Of a stretch of 64,000 nt of DNA, positions 22,986 to 34,524 are shown piece after piece (the stretch's first letter is position 1; every line of letters begins with the position of its first letter). Source of the DNA: Artemia franciscana (Eukaryota > Arthropoda > Branchiopoda > Anostraca > Artemiidae); assembly GCF_032884065.1 (NCBI RefSeq), contig NC_088880.1:32701298-32765297 (forward strand), written 5' to 3'. The position numbers and the translations under genes are program-made. The notes under the pieces are model-generated. The model was not told where the DNA came from, did not search any database, and worked only from the letters and a program-made list of their open reading frames with translations.

Positions 22986-23340
22986 GGTCAAAGTTACTTT
23001 CTTTCCCTTAGATTTACATTATCCTTTCCTGCTGATCCATCAGGACACCTTTTTAGCTTAGAATGAAAAGAAAAAGAAGAAAATAAGCAACAAACATATT
23101 TTAAAATGTATTTTTTAAAATTCGGCGTGTAGCTTTGTTGTTTCCACGTATTGTGGAAGCATGTCGTGCGCAGAGACAAGTAGCGCTCCGATATGAGCAT
23201 CAGTTGGTGGAGTGGGAGACTCTGCTTAATTTAAGGGTAACTAGATTCTAAAGCGTCATTTTACCACCTATACTAAGAGAGAAATTTTTCCCTGACAATT
23301 ACTATTATCTTACTCTAATATTTTTAGTTTTTTTTTCTAG

Positions 23341-23355
23341 ATCAAGCTAAAAAAA
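23341..23355 (+). promoter_or_regulatory. 5' UTR splice acceptor and end of leader, second sHSP gene
   Basis: A long pyrimidine tract ends in TTTTTTCTAG at 23340, followed by 15 bases and the ATG. The third sHSP gene has the same arrangement (TTGTATAG then nine bases and ATG at 49138). This implies a leader intron in both genes and a promoter further upstream. The leader exon cannot be placed from sequence alone. Confidence 0.6.
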
Positions 23356-23477
23356 ATGACTACCCTAGCACCTTGGACTGATCAATGGACAGATCCATGG
23401 GAGGACCCCTTTGCTGACCTACCGGTAGAGACATTTACAGGGCGTTGGCGTGATCCTTTTTCAACTGATGTCTACAA
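23356..23477 (+). CDS. ArHsp22: sHSP (ArHsp22-like), coding exon 1: Trp-rich N-terminal domain
   Basis: It encodes 40 residues plus two bases of a split Lys codon, ending at a GTAAGT donor. The protein is unusually rich in Trp, Asp and Pro, built on a short W-T-D-x-W/D-P-W theme (PWTDQWTDPWEDPF, then GRWRDPF). N-terminal domains of sHSPs drive oligomer assembly and client binding and are the least conserved part of the family. The exon has exactly the same coding length (122 bases) and phase as exon 1 of the gene at 49138. The ATG sits 15 bases after an in-phase acceptor and has A at -3. The ArHsp22 name rests on the reconstructed total of 190 residues, the length I recall for ArHsp22; it is not proven here. 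Confidence 0.8.
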
Positions 23478-24227
23478 GTAAGTATATTTACTTATCGTAG
23501 GCTACTGAAATATATTTCAATCGGCCAAAAGTCATTCTCAGTGATTCAGGCACCGTTTGGGAATATCTAACCCTTATATGTTGATCATGGTTGTAGCGAT
23601 AGCTGCAGCCTAGTAAAAGGCGAACAGTTCATAATTTCATTTCAGTGTGATATTTATTTTTATTTTTAATGTTGTGATAACTACAAAAGCGTCAAGTACG
23701 CAGTAGGCGTTAATTTTACAGTTAGGGAAGGGGGCAGTAGCCAAACCCTTGTTTGTAATGAAACTTTGTGTCTTGAACAGACTGGAAAATTGACTATGGG
23801 GGCATGGCAACCCGGGTGGCATAACAGTTTGACTTTTTGACTTTTTCGAATAAAATTTGTTTCCAAAATTTATATCAGCATAATGGGGGGTATCTAAAAG
23901 AGCCAGAGGGGTAAGAAGCTGGTGGCCCTCAACATGCCTTGAAAATTTCAGCTTACTACCCTTAACCCTTACTTAGATATTGTTGTTGCACCCTTTTGAC
24001 AACCATCCTGCATGTAGTCTGTTTTGATATTGTTTGACATCCCCGCAACATTTTCTACTAGTTTCACCTTAATGCACTTATCCTTTCTGAAGATTCAGGA
24101 TCAAGCTTTACATATAAACAATGGGACTTTATATAGCTTACAAACTTACCCCATGGAGTACAGTGGGCTAGATCATCCCCGAAGGCATAGTTATTTAACC
24201 TTTTGACTATTTTGAACAAGATAGTCT

Positions 24228-25112
24228 TTATGGTACTTGGTATTTACCAAGTGACATATAGTGATCGCAAATTCTGTCGGTCTGTCTGTGCCGGTTTTGC
24301 TAGTTTAGGCACTTCCAGATAAGCTAGGTCGATGAAATTTGGCACCCGTATCAGGGACCAAATTAAGATTAAATTAGAAATTGTCATTTCCCTGATTTGA
24401 CCATCTGGGGGGAGCAGGGGACGGTTAATTCGGAAAAAAATAGAAAAAATTAGGTGTTTTTAACTTATGAACGGGTGATCGGATCTTCATGAAATTTGTT
24501 ATTTAGAAGAACCTCGTGTCTCAGAGCTCTTCTTTTAAATCCTGACCGGATACGGTGTCATTGGGGGGAGTTGGAGGGGGAAACCGGAAATCTTGGAAAA
24601 CGTTTAGAGTGTAGAGATCGGGATGAAACTTGGTGGGAAGAATGAGCACATATCTTAGATACGTTATTGACATAAACTGACCGGATCCGCTCTCTTTGGG
24701 ATTTACATGAAGAAGATCTGAAACTAGATACGTGATTAATATAGGAATCGCTGAAAGTTGGCAGGCATATCAGGCATCCAACCAGATTAAATTAGAAATA
24801 GTCGCTTCCCCGATTTGACCATCTGGGGGGAGTGGAAGGACGGTTAATTTGGAAAAATTAGAAAAAAATGAGGTATTTTTAACTTATGAACGGGTTATTG
24901 GATCTTAATGAAATTACATATTTACAAGGACCTCGTGTCTCAGAGCTCTTATTTTAAATAGCGACCAGATCTGGGGACATTGGGAGGAGTTGGAGGGGGA
25001 AACCATAAATCTTGGAAAACGCGTAGAGTGGAGAGAACGTAATGAAACTTAGTGAGAAGAAGCTCTTGGCTCTTCCAACCTCGTCACAAGTACCATATGA
25101 GCTCTTGGCTCT
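24228..25112 (+). mobile_element. Helentron-like non-autonomous element, copy 3 (short)
   Basis: The left end has ACTTGGTATTTACCAAGT, AGTGATCGCAAATTCTGTCG and a GTCTGTCTGT stretch. Only about two internal units are present, and the right end is the repeated GAGCTCTTGGCTCTTG, directly after a junction that has lost the usual CATTAAGCC segment. It lies in the first intron of the sHSP gene. Confidence 0.65.
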
Positions 25113-25129
25113 TGTTTTTAGTTTTGATC

Positions 25130-26030
25130 AGATATCTTTGGGGTGGGCAGTTAAAAAGAGCATGGAAGGGTTTAAACTGAAAGTTTAAACCCTTGAAAGT
25201 TTAAACTTAATACCCTAAGCTGTTCTCAAAATATTGGAGGTACGCCTTTTTGATAAATTGGATGCATCCTCCGAAGTTTCACCTTAATACCCTTAGCCAT
25301 TCCAAACACATACACAGAATCAAACATTCTCCCTTTTTGTAATGATAAATCCTGCATGTAAAAAATAGACAAATTGCATAATTTATAATCCACGACCGGG
25401 ACTGTGGGGGGGTATGGCGTCCCCGGAGGCATAGTTGCTTAACCTTTCGACTATTTTCAACGATTGTCTCTTTTCAGAGTTTTGTTCAGTGTTAAGAGGA
25501 GGGGGTGTCAAAAAAAGATCAAGGGGGATGGCTGCCCTCCAATTTATCTTTAACACGCCCTGAAAGTTTAAATTCAGTGCTGTCAGCTGTTTCTTAGGTG
25601 TTGCTGATACACTTTCGAAAGTCGTCATGCACATAGCGAATTTTGATTTTGTTCAACGTCGCTTTCAACATTTTTTCAAAGTTTCATCTTAATACCCTAA
25701 GCCTTTTTGGAAACCCAGGCTCAAACTTCCCCCTTTTTCTAATAAAAACCCTTATATGTTAGCAATGGGCAACTTGCAGAACGTACAACCCTTGCCCCTC
25801 TGACATGGGATTTTTAGTACACTCCAGAGGCATAGCTATTTGACCTTTGGACTATTTTGAACAAAATAGCCAGTTGAAATTTTTTCAGATGTATTTGGGG
25901 GAAAAAGATCATGGGAAAGGTCTGGCGGCCCTCTGATTATATTCGGCTCTTAAAAGGGCACTAGAACTTCCACTTCCAGTCGTGTGAGCCCCCTCTGAAG
26001 TTCACCCGGTCACCCATTCTATATGAAGTC
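25130..26030. repeat. Dispersed ~400-bp repeats in intron 1
   Basis: Blocks carrying GGCATAGTT-TTTAACCTTT followed by ACTATTTTGAACAA-ATAG occur near 24185, 25430 and 25835, with shared flanks (CTGAAAGTTTAAACTTAATA-like and GCTGCCCTCCAATTT-like). They are related to the right half of family A. No coding sequence. Confidence 0.55.
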
Positions 26031-26092
26031 GCCATAGGTAAAAAATGATACGTTGAAGTCTGATTGACTCTGATCAGAATCGTTAAAATCTA

Positions 26093-26124
26093 ATCAGAGG
26101 TAACGCTAGAGCGTTACCTCTGAT
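26093..26124. repeat. Perfect 15-bp-arm hairpin
   Basis: ATCAGAGGTAACGCT and its exact reverse complement are separated by two bases (AG). It lies 280 bases before exon 2. It could be a small inverted-repeat insertion end or a structured RNA element; nothing decides between these. Confidence 0.8.
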
Positions 26125-26404
26125 ATATGAACTTCTCAAATATTAAAGATTGTTGTTCAGTGATATCTAAATAAAATTACTATTTTCAAAATAATATTTT
26201 ATGGGAAATTATGCCATCAGACACTCATTTAAAATTTATTTTTTAAAGTTCGGTTACTAGGAATTCTGGGTCGTACCTTTATTGGTTGTATCTACTGGTG
26301 CAACCATGATGAATCTTGGAGAAAAGTAACACACGGTAAAAGAGTTAATTTTTAATAAATATAAAGCTGTTGTATTGATTATGATACTATTGTTGTTTTT
26401 TTAG

Positions 26405-26661
26405 ACCATATGGATTGTCGCGTACCCATCTTCATAGAAGAAGGAGGAGAAGGAGGGTTAGAACCGTTCAAAGGGTTTTTCAAGGAGAGGCACAGATGTT
26501 CGGACAAGGGAGGATGATAAGGAATGGGAAATCACCATGCAGCTACCAGGCTTTCTCCCAAGCGACATTACAGTGAACAGCACAGACAAGGAGATAATTG
26601 TCCATGGCGTGCATAAAGAGCGTCCAGATTATGAAGGTGAAGAAGGTTATGTTTCTAGAGA
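26405..26661 (+). pseudogene. ArHsp22: sHSP (ArHsp22-like), coding exon 2 with a one-base deletion
   Basis: This exon encodes an Arg-rich linker (seven consecutive Arg after THLH) and the first two thirds of the alpha-crystallin domain: EDDKEW, LPGFLPSDITV, STDKEIIVHGVHKERPDYEG and GYVSRE. Acceptor and donor (GA|GTAAGT) match the paralogue exon at 55588. The exon is 257 bases where 258 is needed: the frame entering from exon 1 is right up to VFQGEA (about 26492), and the conserved domain resumes in another frame at GAT (26495). Without correction, translation meets TGA inside the domain and the chaperone core is lost. The downstream part is otherwise well conserved (about 70% identical to the paralogue over 56 residues), so this is a very recent lesion, an allele, or a sequence error. 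Confidence 0.8.
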
Positions 26662-27889
26662 GTAAGTATCTTTCCCAGTCCATATTTTCCTACTATAGTC
26701 TCCAGTCCTATGGTTTTGTCTTTGTAATATAAATGATGTCATATTATACGCATCTGACTTTAGAATGGACAATAGTAGACATACGTTAACAAGTTATTTG
26801 CACCAAACGAAGATGTTATTAGAACCTATCTGTATTCGTAACAAGAAAACTCATCCGAAAAATTTACCCCGGTAAGATCTCTCTGGAAAACCTGTCCCCA
26901 AGAAATATTGTCCGCAGAAACTTAGCCCTAGAGAACTCACCTCCAAAGAACTTTTTTGGAAAACCAACCGCAAGTAACTCTAACCACTTGAAAACTGTCC
27001 AGAAAACTTACTGCTTCGATTCTTGCCCTTAATATTTACACATTACAACGAGTTTACTTGCCCTGAGAAACTCACACTCAGCTTGCTCCAGATAAAGTTG
27101 CTCCAAAGAAAAGCTTGACCTTGAATACCTGCCCCTAAAAACCGTCCAACGGAGCTTGCCTCCTAGAAGCCTCCTGCAACCTCAAAGGCAATATCCCCTT
27201 TGGGTGGCACCGTCGGTGAGACGTCCTTCTAATGAGCCCCCTCCTAAGTTTATATGAAAACCCCTTCAATGTGAAGGAGCCGGAGAAAAATACATGGAGC
27301 ATAATTTGCTCTTCACTAAGTCAATGCTAAAGCGTTGATTCTGATAAGCTCAACTTTGTCGCCACTCTTTTTCTGTATTGGGGCATTAACTGTTTAGTTT
27401 ACAGGAAATTCATGCTAGAAAGTAAGCCGTTAGTAAATGTATAAGACATCAGTATCTGTCTCCTATGACGGTTTATACAGACAATACTGAATAAGTAGTC
27501 AGCAATTTTGACATCAGGACATCTGCAAAAAGGTTTATATTGGGTAAGGTGGAGGAGCTATTCATTGGACCCAAAGTTGTTGAGCTGTCAAAGTCACATG
27601 TCATTTTTTAAAATTAATTAAAAAAAAATTCTCAAAAGAAGTTTTTGAAAAAGAGCTACCTTAAGCCAAAGACAAGCAGAAATAAAGTCAAATAATAATC
27701 CAAGCGCATAACGAACATATAATGACTATTAATAAGTAAATAAAACCCAGACGAACAGAAATGTTAATAATCAACCCAGACTTAAAACGAACAAAAATTA
27801 CCAGAAACACGAGTAGGGCTATGGATTCTTCAGCCTTCTAAAAAACAGAACGCCACTTGCCCTCACAAGTGGTAGTAACACTCAAAGGT

Positions 27890-28115
27890 ATTCATAGAAG
27901 TCGCAAGTATTAGCAGTAATGAAAAGTAGTTGTGGTCGCAAGTAGTAATATTAGTAGTCGTGAGTTGTAGTAGTCACAAGTTGCAATAGTAGTAGCAAGA
28001 AGCAGTAGTAGTTACAAGTAGTAAAAGCAGTCGTAAGAGGTAGAAGCAGTCCCAAATAGTGGTGGTTGTCGCGAATAGGAATCACAAGCAGCAATAGAAG
28101 TTGCAAGTAGTACCA
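27890..28115. repeat. Imperfect GTAGT/CAAGTAGT simple repeat
   Basis: Irregular repetition of AGTAGT, GTCACAAGT and GCAAGTAGTA over about 220 bases. Related CTACTAC-type runs occur on the + strand at 33340-34400. Confidence 0.7.
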
Positions 28116-28267
28116 CTGATTAGTACTATACACATATTGTCTTTTGTTTAGTTTAAAATCCCGCAAAATTCATACAAAATTCCACATTTTTGGAGATAGA
28201 AGCTGAAAACCTCTGCAGTAGAGCTTTATGATACACTGAATCTGATGGTATCATTTACATTAAGATT

Positions 28268-30285
28268 CAGTGTTGAGTAAAACACTTCGTTTTTGATTGT
28301 TTGGTCCCTAGTCTTCAGTATTTTAGTGTTGAGTAAAACACACCTTTCAGTGTTGAGTAAAATGCACTTTGTTTTTGATTGTTTGGTCCCTAGTCTTCAG
28401 TATTTTAGTGTTGAGTAGAAAACACCTTTCAGTGTTGAGTAAAATGCACTTTGTTTTTGATTATTTGGTCCCTAGTCTTCAGTATTTTAGTGTTGAGTAA
28501 AACACACCTTTCAGTGTTGAGTAAAATGCACTTTGTTTTTGATTGTTTGGTCCCTAGTCTTCAGTATTTTAGTGTTGAGTAAAACACACCTTTCAGTGTT
28601 GAGTAAAATGCACTTTGTTTTTGATTGTTTGGTCCCTAGTCGTCAGTATTTTAGTGTTGAGTAGAACACACCTTTCAGTGTTGAGTAAAATGCACTTTGT
28701 TTTTGATTGTTTGGTCCCTAGTCGTCAGTATTTTAGTGTTGAGTAAAACACACCTTTCAGTGTTGAGTAAAATGCACTTTGTTTTTAATTGTATGGTCCC
28801 TAGTCGTCAGTATTTTAGTGTTGAGTAGAAAACACCTTTCAGTGTTGAGTAAAATGCACTTTGTTTTTGATTGTTTGGTCCCTAGTCTTCAGTATTTTAG
28901 TGTTGAGTAAAACACACCTTTCAGTGTTGAGTAAAATGCACTTTGTTTTTGATTGTTTGGTCCCTAGTCTTCAGTATTTTAGTGTTGAGTAAAACACACC
29001 TTTCAGTGTTGAGTAAAATGCACTTTGTTTTTGATTGTTTGGTCCCTAGTCTTCAGTATTTTAGTGTTGAGTAAAACACACCTTTCAGTGTTGAGTAAAA
29101 TGCACTTTGTTTTTGATTGTTTGGTCCCTAGTCGTCAGTATTTTAGTGTTGAGTAAAACACACCTTTCAGTGTTGAGTAAAATGCACTTTGTTTTTGATT
29201 GTTTGGTCCCTAGTCGTCAGTATTTTAGCGTTGAGTAAAACACACCTTTCAGTGTTGAGTAAAATGCACTTTGTTTTTGATTGTTTGGTCCCTAGTCTTC
29301 AGTATTTTAGTGTTGAGTAAAACACACCTTTCAGTGTTGAGTAAAATGCACTTTGTTTTTGATTGTTTGGTCCCTAGTCGTCAGTATTTTAGTGTTGAGT
29401 AAAACACACCTTTCAGTGTTGAGTAAAATGCACTTTGTTTTTGATTGTTTGGTCCCTAGTCGTCAGTATTTTAGTGTTGAGTAAAACACACCTCTCAGTG
29501 TTGAGTAAAATGCACTTTGTTTTTGATTGTTTGGTCCCTAGTCGTCAGTATTTTAGTGTTGAGTAAAACACACCTTTCAGTGTTGAGTAAAATGCACTTT
29601 GTTTTTGATTGTTTGGTCCCTAGTCGTCAGTATTTTAGTGTTGAGTAAAACACACCTTTAAGTGTTTTGTAAAATGCACTTTGTTTTTGATTGTTTGGTC
29701 CCTAGTCTTCAGTATTTTAGTGTTGAGTAAAACACACCTTTCAGTGTTGAGTAAAATGCACTTTGTTTTTGATTGTTTGGTCCCTAGTCTTCAGTATTTT
29801 AGTGTTGAGTAAAACACACCTTTCAGTGTTGAGTAAAATGCACTTTGTTTTTGATTGTTTGGTCCCTAGTCTTCAGTATTTTAGTGTTGAGTAAAACACA
29901 CCTTTCAGTGTTGAGTAAAATGCACTTTGTTTTTGATTGTTTGGTCCCTAGTCGTCAGTATTTTAGTGTTGAGTAAAACACACCTTTCAGTGTTGAGTAA
30001 AATGCACTTTGTTTTTGATTGTTTGGTCCCTAGTCGTCAGTATTTTAGTGTTGAGTAAAACACACCTTTCAGTGTTGAGTAAAATGCACTTTGTTTTTGA
30101 TTGTTTGGTCCCTAGTCGTCAGTATTTTAGTGTTGAGTAAAACACACCTTTCAGTGTTGAGTAAAATGCACTTTGTTTTTGATTGTTTGGTCCCTAGTCT
30201 TCAGTATTTTAGTGTTGAGTAAAACACACCTTTCAGTGTTGAGTAAAATGCACTTTGTTTTTAATTGTATGGTCCCTTTTTTTCG
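28268..30285. repeat. 82-bp tandem satellite, about 24.6 copies, in sHSP intron 2
   Basis: The unit is 82 bp: CAGTATTTTAGTGTTGAGTA, AAACACACCTTTCAGTGTTG, AGTAAAATGCACTTTGTTTT, TGATTGTTTGGTCCCTAGTC and one or two junction bases (T or G). Each unit holds AGTGTTGAGTAAAA twice, 24 bases apart, so it arose from a dimer. Units differ at few places, chiefly TCTTCAG versus TCGTCAG and AAAACAC versus AGAACAC. The array is highly homogenised. No spacers, so not a CRISPR. Confidence 0.95.
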
Positions 30286-31109
30286 CACACTTCTTGGGAG
30301 TGAATTTGTAAAAAACTTGAAAATAATAAAAAAGAAACACCTTCGATAAATTTCTTGATTTTAACAAATACTTAGTAGAAAATAATTGATACTGATAATA
30401 GCTTAAAATAAATGATTAGTGTGAATGCTAAGGATGGGTGAATATGCAAGAATTTCTTTTGGAGGCATGTCAGGGATGGGCCCAACTTAACAACCGCAAA
30501 CAAAGAACAAATCATCTAAAAAACATAACGAATTACAATTACCTAAAAAGTAAGATGAATATAAGAAATTAAAACATGGTTTTAGGGGATAGGTCCAGAG
30601 ATCTTCCCCGGGATAGATTATCCCCAGCCCAGATGCCTGACTAAGCAATTAAAAGGGGTTGTCCTATCCAATTTACTTGCAATGCACGAGACTGACGAAA
30701 AAAATATGAAGATTGAAGAATTAATGTCATAAACCGTAAAAAAGACAATTCAGCCAGTAAGTATAAAGAATTGCTGCATAAAGCCAATTTGAATAAACCC
30801 AGAATAAAATTTAAAGAAAATAAAACTACGCAGTCAATAACGTGCTCAAACTTTGTCTGGATGAAGGGGGGATGGTAATCTTTTAACTAGATGGCTTTAG
30901 CACCATAATTAAACCAGTATATTATTTTCTTTGTCCTTTTTCCTTGGCCCTTTGTCCGTGTTTTATTATAGATTTCATCTGTGATGACTTAGTGGCTCAA
31001 ATTGGCAGTTATTGAAAAAAACGAACAAAATAGCACCCAACTAAATACCATTCAGACAGCATTTTGTCTAAAAAATAAGTCATAGCTCGATGAAACTTTA
31101 TTATTCAGG

Positions 31110-31870
31110 ACAGGCGTGTGTGTAGAGGGGGGGGGGACCCTGTTGGTTCCCTGAAACTGGAATGAATTAATAATTTGTTAGTCTATTATTATATTTCGAT
31201 GCGACTGGCTTGTTACGATTAATATTTTAAATTGTCTCGCACCAACGAATTATATGGCTAGGGGGGGGCACCCTTTTCCTTCCTTGAAGCTGGAAAGAAT
31301 TAATGCTTCGTTAATTTTATTATATTTCCATACGATTGACTTGCTTTGATTAATATCATAAATTGCACCCATACCTCCAAACCATGTGCGTATTTGGGAG
31401 GGGCACCCTTTTCCTTCCCTGAAACTGGAAGGAATTAATAACTTGCTAGCCTTGTTATTACATTTTCATACGACTGACTTGCTTCGATTAATATTGTAAA
31501 TTTTACCCACGCCTACAAATCATGTGCGCATTGGGGGGAGGGGCACCCTTTTCCTTCCCTGAAACTGGAAGGAATTAATAACTTGTTAACCTTGTGATTA
31601 TATTTCCATATGACTATATTGTGTATTGTACTCCATATCGTATTCTACTCTTCTCTACTCTATATCTACTTCGACTATATTGTGTATTCTTAATACTGTA
31701 AATTCTACTCACGCCTACAAATCATGTGCGTAGTAAGGGGGGCACCCTTTTCCTTCCTTGAAACTGAAAGGAATCAATAATTTGTTAACCTTGTTATTAT
31801 ACTTCCATACGATTGACTTGCTTTGATTAATATTGTAAATTGTGCTCAACCCTCCAAACCATTATTCCTG
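31110..31870. repeat. Five degenerate ~135-bp tandem repeats before exon 3
   Basis: GGCACCCTTTTCCTTCC-type blocks occur near 31269, 31404, 31544 and 31743 (a weaker one near 31130), each followed by GAAACTGGAAGGAATTAATA and TTCCATACGACTGACTTGCT. The fourth-to-fifth interval is longer because of a ~60-base insertion with TATTGTGTATT duplicated. Confidence 0.8.
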
Positions 31871-31980
31871 TCGATATTTCTGCGTTCGTGTCTGGATTGG
31901 TAAGCGTCAGTGTTTCGTCTTGACTCCTGCATACTTTAAATTGGCTCATTTGTTTTATTAATATTTTTCAATTCAATTAG

Positions 31981-32173
31981 GATAAGACGACGTTTTGTCC
32001 CCCCAAAAACGATCAATCCTGGCGAGTTAAGCTCCACATTTTCGTCGGATGGAGAACTTCGAATTCATGCTCCAAAAGCAATCCCTGGGGAGCCAAGGCA
32101 AAGAAGGATTCAGATCATGCCGGCTCCAATTGGATCTAGATTTGAGGGTGAGAATGAAGAAGAATGGCCGTAA
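31981..32173 (+). CDS. ArHsp22: sHSP (ArHsp22-like), coding exon 3: end of alpha-crystallin domain and tail
   Basis: After an AATTAG acceptor the split codon GA|G is completed, then 63 residues and TAA follow. IRRRFVPPKTINPGE and SSTFSSDGELRIHAPK are the last alpha-crystallin strands; RIQIMPAP supplies the I-x-I motif that docks into neighbouring subunits; the tail is acidic (FEGENEEEWP). This replaces the Gly/Thr-rich tail of p26, so the C-terminal extension differs between paralogues. With exons 1 and 2 the repaired total would be 190 residues. No canonical AATAAA is seen shortly after the stop. Confidence 0.88.
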
Positions 32174-32489
32174 TTTTGGAATCTTGCGAACCTATGACCT
32201 TGAAGAAATGAATGTCTCATGGCTTTTTATATGATACTGTCAAATTTTTATTGTAAAATATGCGAAATATAATCCAGTTTTTGGCCAAAATTAACGCAAA
32301 CGGCACAAAAAAAAACTCGAATGATCTGAGATGTAGTGTGTTTACTTCTTTTTTCTTTTCTTTTTTTATTTTTTTTATTTCTACCCAATCTCATGCTTTA
32401 TTTTTGTTGTTTGTGCATATTTTTTGGTCAAAAACCTGATTCTATATGAATATTTCTTTTTTTGTTATTGGAAAGGTGGTTATGTTTGG

Positions 32490-34510
32490 CGCTTGGTTTC
32501 TAAAAAGGCTAAGGGTATTAAGGTAAAGCTTTCAGGGATGCTGAGGGGACTGTTGAACTAAATAAAAACACACTACATGCTTGCATCTTGCTGGAAGGGT
32601 GTGTCTCAGGAACGGCTTAGGTTGTTAAACTGAAACTTTCAGGGCATGATGAGGGGGTTGTTCAACTGACCAATAGTATACTGCGACTGCTACTATTAAG
32701 GCAAAGGACACTAAGGTGAAAATTTCAGGGAATATACAGGGGTTTTCGAACCATATCAAAACACTATGTGCATACAGGCTATTGAAGGGCATGTCAGCAA
32801 CATCTTAAGAACAGCTTTGATTATTAAATGAAACTTTGAGGACATGATAAGGTGGGAGGTGTTCAACTTGTTAAAAATTAGTGATATACTATTATTATTC
32901 CTACTTCTACTGCTACTAAGGCTAAAAGTAATAAGGTTAGAATTTCAGGGAATATTCAGGGGGGTTTGAAATATATCAAAGCTCACTACGAGCATACAGG
33001 CTGTCAAAAGGCTATGTCAGTATCGTCTTAGGAACGGCTTAGAGTAATTAAGTAGAAATTTTCGGGGTAAGATGAAAGGAATGTTCAACTGACCAATAAG
33101 TAGTGACTACTACTATTATTATTATTACAACTGTTGCGACGACTACTATTTCTAACGCTAAAGGTATTAGGGTGATAATTTCAGGAAATAATGAAGGAGA
33201 AGTTGACCTAAATCAATACCCTCTATGGGTATGCAGGCTGTCAAAAAGGTGTATCCTTAATATCTTTGGAACGCGGAATATTTAGCTGAAAATTACAGAG
33301 TATATTTTGAAGGCTTTTTAACTAAGCAAAAGGCAATATTGGCATGCTACTACTACTACTACTTTAAGACTACTTCTACTACTATTACTATTAACCCGAC
33401 AGCTAATGGTGTTAAGGTGAAATTTTAGGAAATATTGAGGGGACGTTGAACTAAATCAAAGCTCACTATGCACAAGCAGGTTGCCGAAAGAAAACTCAGC
33501 AATGTCCTAGTATTGTCTTAGGGCGTTCAGTTGAAACTTCCAGGGTATGCTGAGCAGGATATTGAAAAGAGAAAACCGAAAAGCACAATGTGCACACTGC
33601 TATTAATACTGCCACTAGTGCTATTACTACCGCGACTATTATTGCTTTTGAGGCTAAGAGCAATCAGGTGAAGCTTTTGGGAGATGCTAAGGGGGATGTT
33701 GAAATAGTTAAAACACCCTGTGTGAACGTAGATTGTAAAAAAGACGCATTAGCATTGTCTCAAGAACAGTTTTGAGCATAAAGTTCAAACTTTCAGGGAG
33801 TGTTGAGGGGGATGTTGAACAAACCAAAAGGCACTATGTGCATACTATGATCACTGCATCCATAACAGTATTAAGGTGAAAACTTCAGGGATTTCTTAGG
33901 TGAAGTTTAAACTAATGAGCAGTACTTGGAGGGTGCCTTAGAATTTAAGTTGAAACTTTCAGGATATGTTGAGAGAGATGTTTAACAAACAAAATGACAT
34001 TATGTGATTGCTACTGCTACTACTACTTTTATTGATAGTCCATTACTTCTATCAAGGTTAAGGGTATCAAGACGACATTTCCAGGGAACGCTATGGGGTA
34101 AGTTTAATTAACCAAAAGACTTAGAGTATTCAGTAAAGACTTTCAGGGCCCGTTGAGGATGAAGTTGAACTGACGATAAGGCACCATGCGAATGCTACCG
34201 CTACTACTATTGAGACTACTACTGCCACTGAGGACAAGGGTATTCAGCTACAACTAACAGAAAACGTTTAGAAACTAAATGAAAACGCACTACATGCGTG
34301 CAGGTTGTCAAAAGGACGTATCCGCAATATATCTGGAACAGCTGAGGACATTTAATTCAACCTTTCAAGGCAGCTACAACTGCTACTACTACTGCAACTA
34401 CTACTTATGCTGCTGCTACTACTACTACTGCTATTTGCGACTATGACTGCTTGTGTTTGTGACTACAAACACTGGCAACCGCGACTCCAACTACCTGTGT
34501 GTGCGACTGT
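32490..34510. repeat. Degenerate ~175-250-bp tandem repeats (about nine)
   Basis: Blocks resembling GCTAAGGGTATTAAGGTGAA followed by TTTCAGGGA-TATT-AGGGG occur near 32507, 32699, 32930, 33157, 33402, 33651, 33855, 34056 and 34231. Between them recur AAACTTTCAGGG, CACTATGTGCATACAGGCTG and runs of CTACTACTA. Old, diverged array just downstream of the sHSP gene. No coding sequence. Confidence 0.75.
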
Positions 34511-34524
34511 GACTACTCAGAACT

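Larger units (their letters stand above)
23478..26404 (+). other. Intron 1 of the second sHSP gene
   Basis: A 2.9 kb GT-AG intron (GTAAGT to TTTTTTTAG). It holds a family C fragment (23640-23830), repeat blocks (23880-24230 and 25130-26030), a Helentron-like element (24228-25112) and a 15-bp-arm hairpin (26093-26124). No gene is seen inside. Confidence 0.75.
26662..31980 (+). other. Intron 2 of the second sHSP gene
   Basis: A 5.3 kb GT-AG intron containing a family C fragment (27600-27850), a GTAGT-type simple repeat (27890-28115), the 82-bp satellite (28268-30285) and five ~135-bp repeats (31110-31870). I recognise nothing in 26700-27595 or 30300-31100. Confidence 0.75.

Noticed and set aside
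28268-30285. CRISPR array
   Set aside because: The 82-bp units are contiguous with no unique spacers, and the DNA is eukaryotic.
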